From assembly GCF_900114635.1 (NCBI RefSeq), contig NZ_FOTQ01000001.1:558001-622000 (forward strand): DNA of 64,000 bases, written 5' to 3'. Under the pieces are notes generated by a model. It was not told the DNA's origin. It did not search any database and worked only from the letters and a program-made list of their open reading frames with translations. Numbering within the stretch: position 1 is the first letter of the stretch; each line of letters opens with the position of its first letter. This document shows, piece after piece, positions 1-8,718 of the stretch. The stretch is from Shimia aestuarii (GTDB lineage Bacteria; Pseudomonadota; Alphaproteobacteria; Rhodobacterales; Rhodobacteraceae). Both the position numbers and the translations under genes were made by a program.

Positions 1-56
1 ACGAACTTTTACGCAGCCGCAAATCAACCGGCAAAGTGGTTGTCACCATCGACTGA
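1..56 (+). CDS. C-terminal end of a gene, possibly an MDR-type quinone oxidoreductase (partial)
   Basis: Reading from base 3, seventeen codons run to a TGA at 54-56 and end in the residues STGKVVVTID. A terminal TGK(V/I)V(V/L)xxD tail is common in zinc-free medium-chain dehydrogenase/quinone oxidoreductases, so that family is the best guess, but so few residues cannot prove it. The gene enters from the left edge and converges on the LysR gene, with 19 bases between the stop codons. No terminator hairpin is obvious in the gap. Confidence 0.4.
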   Translation, partial: ELLRSRKSTGKVVVTID

Positions 57-75
57 TTCCGGAGCGGGGTGGGGC

Positions 76-969
76 TCAGCGCACTACCCCGAGGCGTACC
101 GGGTGCTCCTGGCGGGTCGAGATCGGGCGGAACCCCTTACGGACCAAACCGGCGAGATGGGTGATCGCGTCGCCCTTCGCCGCGTCGCCCCCATACATGT
201 TGATATACTGCTCACCCAGGTCAGGCAGCGCGCCGCCGTGGTCGATCACCTCGAGTTGCTGCGGCTCGGTCCCCTCGATCATGGCCCCAATCCCCAGATC
301 GGCCGCAATCGTGGCCTCCACCGTCCGGTCGGACTCGGTTTCCAGCGCCGATTCCCATTCGATCCCGGCCTTGTCCAACGATCCAATTGCCCGCGCGCGG
401 AAAACGCATTGCCGCCCCGAAGCATACTGGATCGGCCGCCGCCGCCAGCTCGCACCCCCCGGCGCCCCGATCCAAACCAGCGGCAGTTGGCATAGCCCTT
501 CTGCGCTTTCCGGCTTTTCCGCTTCGGTGGTCAGGATCAGGTCCATCTCGCCCTTTTCATACTGCTGCTTGAGCGCACGTGTGAAGGACGACACCAGATG
601 CACCTTCACACGTGGAAAGGCCGCATTGAACTGTTGCAACACCCGGGGAATAACCGGGTAAACGATGTCATGGGGAACTCCGCGCGAAATTTCCCCCTCG
701 AAGGTATCGTCGGTCAATCGCCGCATGATCTCGTCATTGAGCGTCACCATGCGCCGCGCGTAGCCCAGCATCTGCTCACCCGCCGGAGTCAGGGCAATTC
801 CCCGTCCGGAACGGTCAAGCAACGCCACACCGATCAGTTCCTCCAACCGCTTCAACTGCATCGACACCGCCGATTGGGTCAGATGCAGGAACCCTGCGGC
901 CCGTGTCACACCGCCAAGATCGGCGACCGCCACGAAGCTGCGAAGGGTCGTTACGTCGAGATTTCGCAT
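76..969 (-). CDS. LysR-family transcriptional regulator
   Basis: This 297-residue protein has the LysR layout. A winged helix-turn-helix fills residues 5-65, with the conserved AAGFLHLTQSAVSMQLKRLE recognition stretch, and is followed by a periplasmic-binding-protein-like effector domain. It is divergent from a DUF1127 gene. Two perfect copies of CATCAA-N5-TTGATG lie in the shared promoter region, one 3 bases upstream of its ATG. Both contain the T-N11-A core of LysR sites, so autoregulation and control of the DUF1127 gene are likely (inference). The co-inducer is unknown. Length and start are normal for the family. Confidence 0.9.
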   Translation of the reverse strand: MRNLDVTTLRSFVAVADLGGVTRAAGFLHLTQSAVSMQLKRLEELIGVALLDRSGRGIALTPAGEQMLGYARRMVTLNDEIMRRLTDDTFEGEISRGVPHDIVYPVIPRVLQQFNAAFPRVKVHLVSSFTRALKQQYEKGEMDLILTTEAEKPESAEGLCQLPLVWIGAPGGASWRRRPIQYASGRQCVFRARAIGSLDKAGIEWESALETESDRTVEATIAADLGIGAMIEGTEPQQLEVIDHGGALPDLGEQYINMYGGDAAKGDAITHLAGLVRKGFRPISTRQEHPVRLGVVR

Positions 970-971
970 TT

Positions 972-988
972 CATCAACATCCTTGATG
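972..988. promoter_or_regulatory. LysR operator-like palindrome, site 1
   Basis: CATCAACATCCTTGATG is a perfect inverted repeat (CATCAA-N5-TTGATG) beginning 3 bases upstream of the LysR start codon. The same arms and spacing recur at 1039-1055. It fits the T-N11-A LysR box and would place bound regulator over its own translation start, as expected for negative autoregulation. Confidence 0.65.
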
Positions 989-1038
989 CATCACGTCACA
1001 ACTATTCGTTTTTAAAATAGACCACACTCCTCCATATA

Positions 1039-1055
1039 CATCAAGCAATTTGATG
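1039..1055. promoter_or_regulatory. LysR operator-like palindrome, site 2
   Basis: CATCAAGCAATTTGATG is the second copy of CATCAA-N5-TTGATG, 67 bases from the first (start to start) and about 41 bases upstream of the DUF1127 start codon. Identical arms with different spacers argue for selection on the arms. It probably serves the DUF1127 promoter. Confidence 0.65.
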
Positions 1056-1096
1056 AAACATGGAAGACTCATCGCAGATCAGGAAAGGAACACGCC

Positions 1097-1303
1097 ATGA
1101 CCCTTCTCAGCACAATCGGCCGTTCGTTCGGCATTTCGTTTGATACCAGCGCCATCACCAAAGCTGCCGCCGTTATGCGCCAGCGTCGTGCGCTGAACCG
1201 GCTTGATGCTGCTGCGCTGAAGGATCTGGGCCTGACCCGTGCGGATGTGGAAGCAGAACTTAAGCGCCCGGTCTGGGATGTCCCGACCAACTGGCGCGGC
1301 TAA
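1097..1303 (+). CDS. DUF1127 domain small protein
   Basis: A 68-residue basic protein with a DUF1127 motif in its second half (RQRRALNRLDAAALKDLGLT, then an acidic helix ending near a conserved Trp). In alphaproteobacteria, short DUF1127 proteins have been linked to phosphate, stress and RNA-related regulation, but no single biochemical role is settled. A good Shine-Dalgarno (AGGAAAGGA) precedes the ATG. It sits alone, divergent from the LysR gene and downstream of operator site 2, so it is the probable target of that regulator (inference). Confidence 0.85.
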   Translation: MTLLSTIGRSFGISFDTSAITKAAAVMRQRRALNRLDAAALKDLGLTRADVEAELKRPVWDVPTNWRG

Positions 1304-1445
1304 ACCAGCCCCGCGGCTTTTCAACAATCTATTTCGCGTTTCTCCGGCGTGTAATCCTTGAAAAGCCCCATCATCTCACCGATATTCATCTGTGACGGCT
1401 GCCCGAGGGATCGGGCGGCCCAAAAGTTCAATATCGGAGGCTTGA

Positions 1446-2183
1446 ATGGCTGAATTTGACACAATCCGGAGCGGCGTAGGCGCGCGCGCGGCCCAGATTG
1501 ATGAAGGGCTGCGCGCCCACATGAACAAAGTCTACGGCACGATGTCCGTGGGCATGCTCATTACTTTCGCGGTTGCCTGGGCCGTGGGCACGTCGCCCGC
1601 CCTGCTCGGCATGTTCCGCGATCCCATGACCCTGCAACCCAACATCCTGGGTTGGATCGTCATGTTTGCGCCGCTGATTATGGTCTTTGCATTCGGCGCG
1701 GCCATCAACCGACTGTCGGCGGCTGGCGCGCAACTGTTCTTCTACGCCTTTGCGGCGGTCATGGGCCTGTCCCTGTCGTGGATCTTCGTGGCCTTCACCG
1801 GCTTCTCGATCGCGCAGGTCTTCCTTGTGACCTCGATCGCTTTCGCGGGTCTGTCCCTCTGGGGCTACACGACCAAGAAAGACATCTCGGGCTGGGGCAG
1901 CTTCCTGATCATGGGTGTGATCGGGATCCTCGTGGCGTCGATCATCAACATCTTCCTCGGCTCGCCCGCGATCCATTTCGCGATCACGATCCTCGGCGTG
2001 CTGATCTTTGCCGGCCTCACCGCCTATGACACGCAGAACATCAAGAACACCTACCTGCAGCACGCCCATCATGGCGACAGCGAATGGTTGGGCAAAGCCG
2101 CGATCATGGGGGCCCTGAACCTCTATCTCGACTTCATCAACATGTTCATGTTCCTGCTGCAACTGCTCGGCAATCGCGAGTAA
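1446..2183 (+). CDS. Bax inhibitor-1 / YccA family membrane protein
   Basis: This 245-residue polytopic protein has about seven hydrophobic segments from residue 35 to the C-terminus and the family's features: a tyrosine/aspartate-containing TAYDTQNIK segment near residue 195 and a closing LYLDFINMFMFLLQLLG helix. BI-1/UPF0005 proteins sit in the inner membrane; relatives act as pH-sensitive calcium leak channels, and YccA of E. coli modulates the FtsH protease. The start is supported by a CGGAGG ribosome site 6 bases upstream. It appears monocistronic and ends at a strong bidirectional hairpin. Confidence 0.9.
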   Translation: MAEFDTIRSGVGARAAQIDEGLRAHMNKVYGTMSVGMLITFAVAWAVGTSPALLGMFRDPMTLQPNILGWIVMFAPLIMVFAFGAAINRLSAAGAQLFFYAFAAVMGLSLSWIFVAFTGFSIAQVFLVTSIAFAGLSLWGYTTKKDISGWGSFLIMGVIGILVASIINIFLGSPAIHFAITILGVLIFAGLTAYDTQNIKNTYLQHAHHGDSEWLGKAAIMGALNLYLDFINMFMFLLQLLGNRE

Positions 2184-2207
2184 CGCGCAGACGTCTCAAC
2201 CAAGACA

Positions 2208-2241
2208 AAGGCCGGTCCTTCGGGACCGGCCTTTTCTTTTT
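2208..2241 (+). terminator. Bidirectional intrinsic terminator
   Basis: An 11-bp perfect stem (AAGGCCGGTCC / GGACCGGCCTT arms, 3-base loop) is followed by TTTTCTTTTT. It ends the BI-1 gene. The A-rich left flank gives a U-tract on the opposite strand, so it can also stop the converging DUF4342 transcript. Confidence 0.9.
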
Positions 2242-2254
2242 GCAAAGACGCATT

Positions 2255-2548
2255 TCAATCCGCGCCGTCTTCTTCAGGCGGGTCCTCGCGGACGATCTCG
2301 ATCCTGACCTTGCTGACAAACGCGGCCAGCGCGCCCACGATGGCCAGCACTGGCGCGGCCAAAACAACCGCACCCCCGGCAATGGCCCCCACGGTCAGCG
2401 GAATATCAACCGCGATATCGCCGTCCGGTTCATAAATACGGATTCGGCTCGCCTTACCCTCTGCCGCAATCCGCTTGACCTCTTCGACCAGCTTTTCCCC
2501 GGCCACTTCGATCTCTTCGATCCAATCGGGTTTCTTGTCGTCTGACAT
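2255..2548 (-). CDS. DUF4342 domain protein
   Basis: A 97-residue protein of the DUF4342 family: a charged N-terminal half (MSDDKKPDWIEEIEVAGEKL), a short beta-rich stretch, then a Gly/Ala/Val-rich hydrophobic segment at about residues 52-75. Start chosen at 2548 because AAAGGAG lies just upstream and the N-terminus matches the family; a longer in-frame reading would run into the upstream gene. It follows the GNAT gene by 31 bases on the same strand, so the two are probably one transcript. Its function is unknown. Confidence 0.8.
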   Translation of the reverse strand: MSDDKKPDWIEEIEVAGEKLVEEVKRIAAEGKASRIRIYEPDGDIAVDIPLTVGAIAGGAVVLAAPVLAIVGALAAFVSKVRIEIVREDPPEEDGAD

Positions 2549-2579
2549 GCCAATGCGCTCCTTTCTACAAATACCACGC

Positions 2580-3146
2580 CTATTCAACCGCATCCGGTGT
2601 AACGGCGCCATAACACTCATCAACATCTTGCAGGTCTTCCAGGTCTCGCACCATCTGGACCGCGGGAAAATATACCCCCGGTGCTAGGGTAAGCTCGATT
2701 TCGCCGACAGGGCGAAACCCCATGGCCGCATAGAACGGACGTGCGGTCAGCGTACTCATGCAATGCATCCGCGTCATGCCCATCGCCCGCGCCGAAGCCA
2801 GCGTATGCGCGATCAACGCCGCTGCCACACCGCGACGCAACCAATCCGGGTCGGTTGCCACGTGCCGCACATGCCCCTGTCCCGGACCGTAAATGCCACG
2901 CGCCGGGCTGAGATCGGTCCAGCCGCCCGCGCCAACGATCACCCCGCTTTCGGGACAACGCGCCACGAAATAGGTACCACAGGCCAGAAGGGCAGGCTGC
3001 GCCGTGGTGATCAGAGGCAGCGCGTCGCGCAAGAGACGGGCGTCATAGTCATCGGGCAACAGCTGCGGGTAGGACCGGCGCAGCAACGCAGTCACATCGG
3101 ACCTGTCGGAAATCGAGGCGGAGTGAATACTAAAATATTGGGACAT
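2580..3146 (-). CDS. GNAT-family N-acetyltransferase
   Basis: A 188-residue single-domain GNAT enzyme, which would transfer acetyl from acetyl-CoA to an unknown amine. The core runs from about residue 55 to 165. Strand 4 and the pyrophosphate-binding loop read HVATDPDWLRRGVAAALIAH, a Q/RxxGxA/G-type motif, followed by the FYAAMGF signature that closes the fold. It is the first gene of a probable two-gene unit with the DUF4342 gene. Nothing in the sequence indicates the acceptor substrate. Confidence 0.85.
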   Translation of the reverse strand: MSQYFSIHSASISDRSDVTALLRRSYPQLLPDDYDARLLRDALPLITTAQPALLACGTYFVARCPESGVIVGAGGWTDLSPARGIYGPGQGHVRHVATDPDWLRRGVAAALIAHTLASARAMGMTRMHCMSTLTARPFYAAMGFRPVGEIELTLAPGVYFPAVQMVRDLEDLQDVDECYGAVTPDAVE

Positions 3147-3205
3147 GGTGGCATCCTGAAAATCTTTTCTTGGAGTTCAGGGCGCGACCGGGGTCTTCAA
3201 ATGCA

Positions 3206-3236
3206 AAAAGCCGCGCCTTGGTTGGCGCGGCTTTTG
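3206..3236 (-). terminator. Intrinsic terminator of rpmG
   Basis: The arms AAAAGCCGCGCC and GGCGCGGCTTTT pair perfectly around a 6-base loop, with T tracts on both sides. It lies 22 bases past the rpmG stop, so it ends that transcript. It could also protect the downstream GNAT gene from read-through. Confidence 0.85.
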
Positions 3237-3257
3237 CATGTGTCGGAAGGGGGGATC

Positions 3258-3425
3258 TTACTTGATCTTGCCTTCTTTGTACTCGACATGCTTGCGCACC
3301 ACCGGGTCGTACTTACGTACGACCATCTTTTCAGTCATGGTGCGCGCATTTTTCTTGGTCACGTAGAAATGGCCCGTGCCCGCGGTCGAGTTCAGACGGA
3401 TCTTGATGGTCGTCGGCTTCGCCAT
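3258..3425 (-). CDS. rpmG: 50S ribosomal protein L33
   Basis: A 55-residue protein beginning [20 protein letters not shown] and ending with a [13 protein letters not shown] tail, which is the canonical bacterial L33 of the large ribosomal subunit. This copy lacks the CxxC zinc ribbon found in C+ paralogues, as is normal for proteobacteria. An AGGAGAAGA ribosome site sits directly before the ATG. The gene is monocistronic with its own terminator and is divergent from the AlkB-like gene. Confidence 0.95.
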   Translation of the reverse strand: MAKPTTIKIRLNSTAGTGHFYVTKKNARTMTEKMVVRKYDPVVRKHVEYKEGKIK

Positions 3426-3686
3426 TTGTCTTCTCCTGCGCCGAGGCAGACAGACCGCCCCGTGAAATTCTCATGAAGCCTGCCTTTTACTGATGCCCGC
3501 CCCCGAGTCAATGGCCCCGACCAAAGATTTTTCGCGACCCCGCGTATTTACGCAAATTCGACACGATCCCCACGAAATCAAGCCATGTCCGGCGCATTGG
3601 AGCCATACCTTGCCGCTGCGGCCGACTTGCCTGCCCGGCACCCTTGTGGGCAAATACTGCAATTTTCGCCGTTGTCGGGAATCGTC

Positions 3687-4721
3687 ATGCTCTGGTTCAC
3701 GCTTGCCACCACCACGCCCGCCGCCCTTTTGCTGGCCGCCGGGATGTTGGGCGGTGTCTGGCCGCTGCTGGCGCTGATCTACCTGACCGCCTTCACCCTT
3801 GCCGTCGACCTCCTGGTCCAGGGGGCTGCCGCACGGCGCAAAAGCAATGGCGAGTTCCCTGTGGGCGAAGGGCTGGCCGTGTTTCTGGGCCTCGCGCACT
3901 TCCCGCTTCTCCTGATTGCCGTCTACGCCATCTCGGGCGCAGGCGGGTTCGGATGGGCCGAGCGGCTTGCCTGTTTCCTCGGCTTTGGCATCTTCTTCGG
4001 GCAAGTCAGCAACCCCAATGCGCATGAGCTGATCCACAAACAGGCCCGCTGGCCGCGGCGGCTGGGCATGCTGATCTATACCAGCCTGCTCTTTGGCCAT
4101 CACACGTCGGCTCATACCCGCGTGCACCATGTCTGGGTCGCCACCCCGCATGACCCCAACAGCCCACGCCGGGGCGAGAGCTTTTACCGATTCTGGCCGC
4201 GCGCGTGGGTCGGTTCCTTTGTCGAAGGTCTTAGGGCAGAAAACGCCCTGCGCGCCCGCGCCACCCGCCGCGCGCAGCCCTGGACCCACCCCTATATCGT
4301 CTATGTCGGCGGCGCTCTCGCGGCCTGCGGCATTGCCGGGGTGCTCTTCGGCCCTGCGGGTCTCGCCGCGCTGATCACTGTGACAGGATATGCCCAGATG
4401 CAGCTTCTGGTGTCGGACTACGTGCAACACTATGGCCTGACCCGCGCCGTCAGTGACTCGGGCAAGCCGGAACCAGTCTCTTCCGCCCATAGCTGGAATG
4501 CACCGCATTTCTTTTCTTCGGCCTTGATGCTGAATGCCCCGCGCCATTCGGATCACCACATGCACCCGCTGCGCAGCTACCCATCGCTGCGCCTTGATGC
4601 CGACACAATGCCCACCCTGCCCCGCTCCCTTCCGGCCATGGGCGCGCTGGCGCTCTGGCCGCCCCTCTGGCGGCGCGTGATGGATCCGCGAGTGGCGGCT
4701 TTGCGCGCGCCCCGGGATTGA
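3687..4721 (+). CDS. AlkB-like membrane alkane/fatty-acyl hydroxylase (non-heme di-iron)
   Basis: This 344-residue integral membrane protein carries the histidine boxes of the AlkB/XylM hydroxylase superfamily: HELIH, then HHTSAHTRVHH, and RHSDHHMHP near the C-terminus. These bind a di-iron centre that oxidises terminal methyl groups of alkanes or related chains using rubredoxin or ferredoxin electrons. Helices flank the boxes. An in-frame ATG at 3585 would add 34 residues with no better ribosome site; 3687 was chosen because family members begin just before the first helix. No rubredoxin gene lies nearby, so the substrate is uncertain. Confidence 0.85.
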   Translation: MLWFTLATTTPAALLLAAGMLGGVWPLLALIYLTAFTLAVDLLVQGAAARRKSNGEFPVGEGLAVFLGLAHFPLLLIAVYAISGAGGFGWAERLACFLGFGIFFGQVSNPNAHELIHKQARWPRRLGMLIYTSLLFGHHTSAHTRVHHVWVATPHDPNSPRRGESFYRFWPRAWVGSFVEGLRAENALRARATRRAQPWTHPYIVYVGGALAACGIAGVLFGPAGLAALITVTGYAQMQLLVSDYVQHYGLTRAVSDSGKPEPVSSAHSWNAPHFFSSALMLNAPRHSDHHMHPLRSYPSLRLDADTMPTLPRSLPAMGALALWPPLWRRVMDPRVAALRAPRD

Positions 4722-4759
4722 GACTGGATCGCGCGGACGGGTTTTGGCAGCATGGATCC

Positions 4760-5152
4760 ATGAAACGCGTGCTCCTCCTCTTCAGCCTCCTCGCCGCGCC
4801 GCTCTGGGCGCAATCGCCCATGACGGCCGCCGAATTCGAAGCCTATGCCGAGGGAAAGACCCTCTTCTTTGCGGCCGATGGTCAGCGCTATGGTGTCGAA
4901 GAATACCTGCCCGACCGCCGGGTCCGCTGGTCCTTTCTCGATGGACAATGCAAGGAAGGGTATTGGTACGAGGACAATCAACAAATCTGCTTTGTCTACG
5001 AAGAAAGCGATGGCCCGCAATGTTGGAGTTTCTTCCTTGGCAGTCGCGGCCTTACAGCAACGTTCGAAAACCGTCCCGGCGGACGCACGCTTTACGAGAT
5101 CGAATCCACCGGAGAAGAGATGCTTTGTCTTGGCCCGGAAGTGGGGGTCTGA
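4760..5152 (+). CDS. Secreted hypothetical protein
   Basis: A 130-residue protein with a clear signal peptide (MKRVLLLFSLLAAPLWAQS, cleavage probably after WAQ). The mature part has four cysteines and repeated aromatic residues (CKEGYWYEDNQQICFVYEE), suggesting a small disulfide-stabilised periplasmic domain. Similar short proteins are common in Rhodobacteraceae but have no known function. It starts 38 bases after the AlkB-like gene and may be co-transcribed with it. The start was chosen because it places the signal peptide at the N-terminus. Confidence 0.7.
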   Translation: MKRVLLLFSLLAAPLWAQSPMTAAEFEAYAEGKTLFFAADGQRYGVEEYLPDRRVRWSFLDGQCKEGYWYEDNQQICFVYEESDGPQCWSFFLGSRGLTATFENRPGGRTLYEIESTGEEMLCLGPEVGV

Positions 5153-5155
5153 CAG

Positions 5156-5224
5156 GTAGGAGGGGCGCTGCCCCATCGCGGCATGGCCGCGATTCCCCGG
5201 AGTATTTTCGGCAACATGAAGAAG
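5156..5224 (-). repeat. Dispersed intergenic repeat, copy A (reverse orientation)
   Basis: Read on the minus strand it has the order TGCCGAAAATACTCCGGGG, a short palindromic middle, then GGGGCAGCGCCCCTCC. The same layout (a xAAATACyCCGGGG box followed by a G/C-rich inverted repeat) occurs near 22.1, 36.4, 46.9, 51.1 and 55.2 kb. It fills the gap between the secreted hypothetical gene and the xseA stop. Confidence 0.6.
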
Positions 5225-5228
5225 CGGG

Positions 5229-6719
5229 TCAGAAAAGGCTGCCCTGTTCGGGTGTATCCTTGGGTTTGGCTGGCTTTTTTGGCGCAGCCGTGGCCGGGCC
5301 GCCCGGCGTGAACTTGCCATCCGCGAATTCGATTTCCAGCACCTGCGCCTTCTTGGCCGCTTTGGCCGTTTTCACCAGCGCCCCGTCCCCGCGTACCACG
5401 GCGTAACCACGCTCCAGCGTCGCGTGATAGCCCAGTGTCTGGCGCATGCGCTCAAGTCCCGCCAGCTTGTCCTGCTGCAATCTGATCCGGCGCAAATAGG
5501 CGTCCTCCAGCCGCCTGTGCAGGTCGTCGATCCTGTCCTTGCGGCGATCTATTTCACGCTCCAACGCATCTGTGCGCAACCGGTCGGAACGGCGATAGAG
5601 CGCCTCGCGTTTGCCCTCGATTATGCGCCGCAGCGTGCTGGCGCGCAGCGAACCGCTGGTCTGCGAAAGCGTGACCTTGCGTTGCTGCACCCCGGCGACC
5701 AGCGCACGGGGGAGACGATCTGACGCCTCGTCCAGCCGCTGGCGCGGCGTCTGCAACAGGGCCTCGGCCCGTGGCAAGGCGCGCGCGACATCGCGCAGGC
5801 GCTGTCCGCGCTGACCGACAGCATTGCCCATCGCCCGCGTCAGCCGCGCGCCCTGTTCATCCACCCACGCCAGCAGGTCCAGCCGCACAGGCACCGCAAG
5901 CTCCGCCGCCGCCGTCGGGGTGGGCGCCCGCCGATCCGACACGAAATCTATCAACGTGGTATCTGTCTCGTGCCCGACCGCCGAAATCAGCGGAATCTCG
6001 GAAGCCGCCGCCGCACGGGCCACGATTTCCTCGTTGAACCCCCAAAGATCCTCGATCGATCCACCGCCCCGGGCCACGATCAGGAGGTCCGGGCGCGGCA
6101 TCGCTCCGCCCGGCGTCAAACGGTTGAACCCCTCGATCGCACGCGTCACCTGCGGCGCGCATTGTTCGCCCTGCACGGCCACGGGCCAGATCAGAACCTT
6201 GCGCGGAAACCGGTCGCGCAGCCGATGCAGGATATCGCGGATCACCGCACCGCTCGGCGACGTGACCACGCCAATGATCTCGGGCAGATAGGGCAAGGGC
6301 CGCTTGCGCTCCTCGGCAAACAGCCCCTCGGCCGCCAGAGCCTTTTTGCGCTTTTCCAGCATCGCCATCAGCGCGCCTTCGCCTGCGACGGTCACGTCAT
6401 CAACATTGATCTGGTACTTCGACTGGCTGCCAAAGGTGGTCAGCTTGCCCGTGACCACCACCTCCATACCCTCTTCGGGCATCATCGACAGGCGGCTCAC
6501 CTGACCTTTCCAACTCACCGCGGCAATGACCGAACGGTCATCCTTGACGTCAAAGTAGAGATGCCCCGAGCGCGCCAGCATCACCCGCCCCACTTCGCCG
6601 CGCACCCGCACGCGCCCAAAGGCGCCCTCGATGGTGCGTTTCAAGGCGCCGGAAATCTCGGACACCGAGAATTCCGGGGCGTTTTCGCCTTCGATGGGGG
6701 AATCGATGAGGTCGGACAT
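5229..6719 (-). CDS. xseA: Exodeoxyribonuclease VII large subunit
   Basis: The 496-residue catalytic subunit of ExoVII, which with XseB degrades single-stranded DNA to oligonucleotides. An N-terminal OB fold (residues 20-115, GHLYFDVKDDRSVIAAVSWK) is followed by the catalytic core with GVVTSPSGAVIRDILHRLRD, ARGGGSIEDLWGFNEE and SAVGHETDTTLIDFVSD, then a long coiled-coil region and a lysine-rich tail. The frame stays open far upstream, antisense to purD, but homology begins at MSDLIDSP, which fixes the start at 6719. It is divergent from purD with a 75-base shared promoter region; xseB is not adjacent. Confidence 0.95.
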   Translation of the reverse strand: MSDLIDSPIEGENAPEFSVSEISGALKRTIEGAFGRVRVRGEVGRVMLARSGHLYFDVKDDRSVIAAVSWKGQVSRLSMMPEEGMEVVVTGKLTTFGSQSKYQINVDDVTVAGEGALMAMLEKRKKALAAEGLFAEERKRPLPYLPEIIGVVTSPSGAVIRDILHRLRDRFPRKVLIWPVAVQGEQCAPQVTRAIEGFNRLTPGGAMPRPDLLIVARGGGSIEDLWGFNEEIVARAAAASEIPLISAVGHETDTTLIDFVSDRRAPTPTAAAELAVPVRLDLLAWVDEQGARLTRAMGNAVGQRGQRLRDVARALPRAEALLQTPRQRLDEASDRLPRALVAGVQQRKVTLSQTSGSLRASTLRRIIEGKREALYRRSDRLRTDALEREIDRRKDRIDDLHRRLEDAYLRRIRLQQDKLAGLERMRQTLGYHATLERGYAVVRGDGALVKTAKAAKKAQVLEIEFADGKFTPGGPATAAPKKPAKPKDTPEQGSLF

Positions 6720-6794
6720 TTGGCCTCGCTTGTCACTCTGCGTCCCACAGCTTAGAACGCGCACAACCGAAGGCCAAGCAGAAGGGCACCCCCC

Positions 6795-8057
6795 ATGAAC
6801 ATTCTCATTCTCGGCAGCGGCGGACGGGAACATGCGCTGGCATGGGCCGTCCTGCAAAACCCCAAATGCGACAAGCTGATCGTTGCGCCGGGCAATGCCG
6901 GGATCGCCCAGATCGCCGACTGCGCCGGGATCGACATCATGGATGGCGGCGCGGTGGTAAATTTCGCCGAAGAAAACGCCATCGACTTTGTCATCGTCGG
7001 CCCCGAGGCACCGCTTGCCGTCGGTGTGGCCGATCGCCTGCGCGAGGCGGGAATCCTCGTCTTTGGCCCTTCCGCGGCCGCCGCGAAACTCGAGGCCTCC
7101 AAAAGCTTTACCAAGGAAATCTGCGACGCGGCCAACGCTCCCACCGCCGCCTATGGCCACTTTACCGACGCCGACGCCGCCAAGGCCTATATCCGCGAAC
7201 AGGGCGCGCCCATCGTGGTCAAAGCCGACGGGCTGGCCGCCGGTAAGGGCGTGATCGTGGCCATGGATGAACAAACCGCGCTGGACGCCATCGACGACAT
7301 GTTCGGCGGCGCCTTTGGCGGCGCGGGCGCCGAGGTGGTGATCGAAGAGTTCATGGAGGGCGAAGAAGCCTCCTTCTTCATCCTCTGCGACGGCAAGACC
7401 GCGCTGCCCATCGGCACGGCGCAGGATCACAAGCGCGTTGGCGAAGGCGACACCGGTCTCAACACCGGCGGCATGGGCGCCTATTCCCCGGCCCCCGTTC
7501 TCACCGACGAGGTGGCAAAAAAGGCGCTTGATCAGATCATTCAGCCCACGATCGACGAAATGGCACGGCGCGGCACGCCTTATCAGGGCGTGCTCTATGC
7601 CGGTTTCATGATCAAGGACGGCCAGCCACGCCTTGTGGAATACAACGTCCGGTTTGGCGACCCGGAATGCCAGGTTCTGATGATGCGCCTTGGGGCACAG
7701 GCGATGGACCTGATGCATGCCGCCGCCGAAGAACGTCTTGACGGCGTCGAGGTCAACTGGGCCGACGATCACGCCATCACCGTGGTCATGGCCGCCAACG
7801 GCTATCCCGGCAGTTACGAAAAAGGCTCGGTGATCAAGGGGCTTGATGCCCTGCCCGAGGACAGCATGAACATGGTATTCCACGCCGGCACCACCGCCAG
7901 GGACGGCGCCATCACCGCCTCGGGCGGTCGTGTGCTCAACGTGACGGCGCGCGGTGACAGCCTGCAAGAGGCCCGCGACCGCGCCTATGCCATGGTTGAC
8001 GCCATCGACTGGCCCGGCGGGTTCTTCCGCCGCGATATCGGCTGGCGGGCGCTCTGA
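6795..8057 (+). CDS. purD: Phosphoribosylamine-glycine ligase (GARS)
   Basis: A 420-residue ATP-grasp enzyme that joins glycine to 5-phosphoribosylamine in de novo purine synthesis. The N-terminal domain has [12 protein letters not shown]; the ATP-grasp region has [16 protein letters not shown]; the family signature RFGDPECQ appears near residue 287. The length is standard. It overlaps the promoter zone with divergent xseA and is followed after one base by a membrane protein gene, so those two are translationally close. Confidence 0.97.
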   Translation: MNILILGSGGREHALAWAVLQNPKCDKLIVAPGNAGIAQIADCAGIDIMDGGAVVNFAEENAIDFVIVGPEAPLAVGVADRLREAGILVFGPSAAAAKLEASKSFTKEICDAANAPTAAYGHFTDADAAKAYIREQGAPIVVKADGLAAGKGVIVAMDEQTALDAIDDMFGGAFGGAGAEVVIEEFMEGEEASFFILCDGKTALPIGTAQDHKRVGEGDTGLNTGGMGAYSPAPVLTDEVAKKALDQIIQPTIDEMARRGTPYQGVLYAGFMIKDGQPRLVEYNVRFGDPECQVLMMRLGAQAMDLMHAAAEERLDGVEVNWADDHAITVVMAANGYPGSYEKGSVIKGLDALPEDSMNMVFHAGTTARDGAITASGGRVLNVTARGDSLQEARDRAYAMVDAIDWPGGFFRRDIGWRAL

Positions 8058-8058
8058 C

Positions 8059-8646
8059 ATGGTCGAGTTCCGCTTCCGCCCGGCGCCCGTTCGCTCCGAA
8101 CGGGTGTTCCGGCTGGACGCGGATCGCCTCACCTGCCTCAAGGACGACCGTGCCGAATGGTCCCTGCAGCTGGCCAATATCACCGACGCGGCCTTTGCCT
8201 CCTACAAGGCCCATGGCCGCAAGATTTGGCGGCTTGACCTGATGAGCGGCGATGAAACGCACCACATCAACGCCAACCTGCCAAGCCGCGACGCCTATCT
8301 CACCGACGATTTCGCCGCCTTTCACGGGCTGGTCAGCGCGCTTGGCGAAGCCCTGCCGGACCAACAGATCCTGTTTGGCGAACATGGCCGCGCGCGCAAG
8401 GCGATCTTTGCCGTCGGCCTTCTGTCGGCCCTCGCCGGGGCAGGGCTTTTCACCGCCGCCCTGCTCAGCGGCGTTTCCTCCAGCCGCCTGACCGAGGCCG
8501 CCGTCCCGCTTCTGGGCCTGACCCTATTTGGCGGCCTTCTGATCCGCGCCTATAACCCGTGGAAACGCCCGCCACGCATCGCGCTCACCCTGCTCCCGCC
8601 AATCCTGACCTACATGGCTGGGGGCAAGGTCGAAGAAACCCCCTGA
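8059..8646 (+). CDS. Hypothetical membrane protein
   Basis: A 195-residue protein starting one base after the purD stop (TGACATG). The first 110 residues are soluble and read like a PH-domain-like or regulatory sheet domain. Two hydrophobic helices follow at about residues 116-137 and 146-165 (AIFAVGLLSALAGAGLFTAALL and a similar stretch), then a short cytoplasmic tail. No catalytic motif is visible. It is probably co-transcribed with purD, but a role in purine metabolism is not implied by the sequence. Confidence 0.7.
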   Translation: MVEFRFRPAPVRSERVFRLDADRLTCLKDDRAEWSLQLANITDAAFASYKAHGRKIWRLDLMSGDETHHINANLPSRDAYLTDDFAAFHGLVSALGEALPDQQILFGEHGRARKAIFAVGLLSALAGAGLFTAALLSGVSSSRLTEAAVPLLGLTLFGGLLIRAYNPWKRPPRIALTLLPPILTYMAGGKVEETP

Positions 8647-8718
8647 GCAAAGCGTTTGCCAGTCCCCCATACGCACAGTAACCTGCCCTTCAGGGGAGAA
8701 AATACGGGAGCCGGACCC

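Noticed and set aside
6720-8183. Minus-strand open frame continuing upstream of xseA through the purD region
   Set aside because: XseA homology begins at the MSDLIDSP start at 6719; the upstream extension lies antisense to purD and has composition typical of a GC-rich shadow frame.
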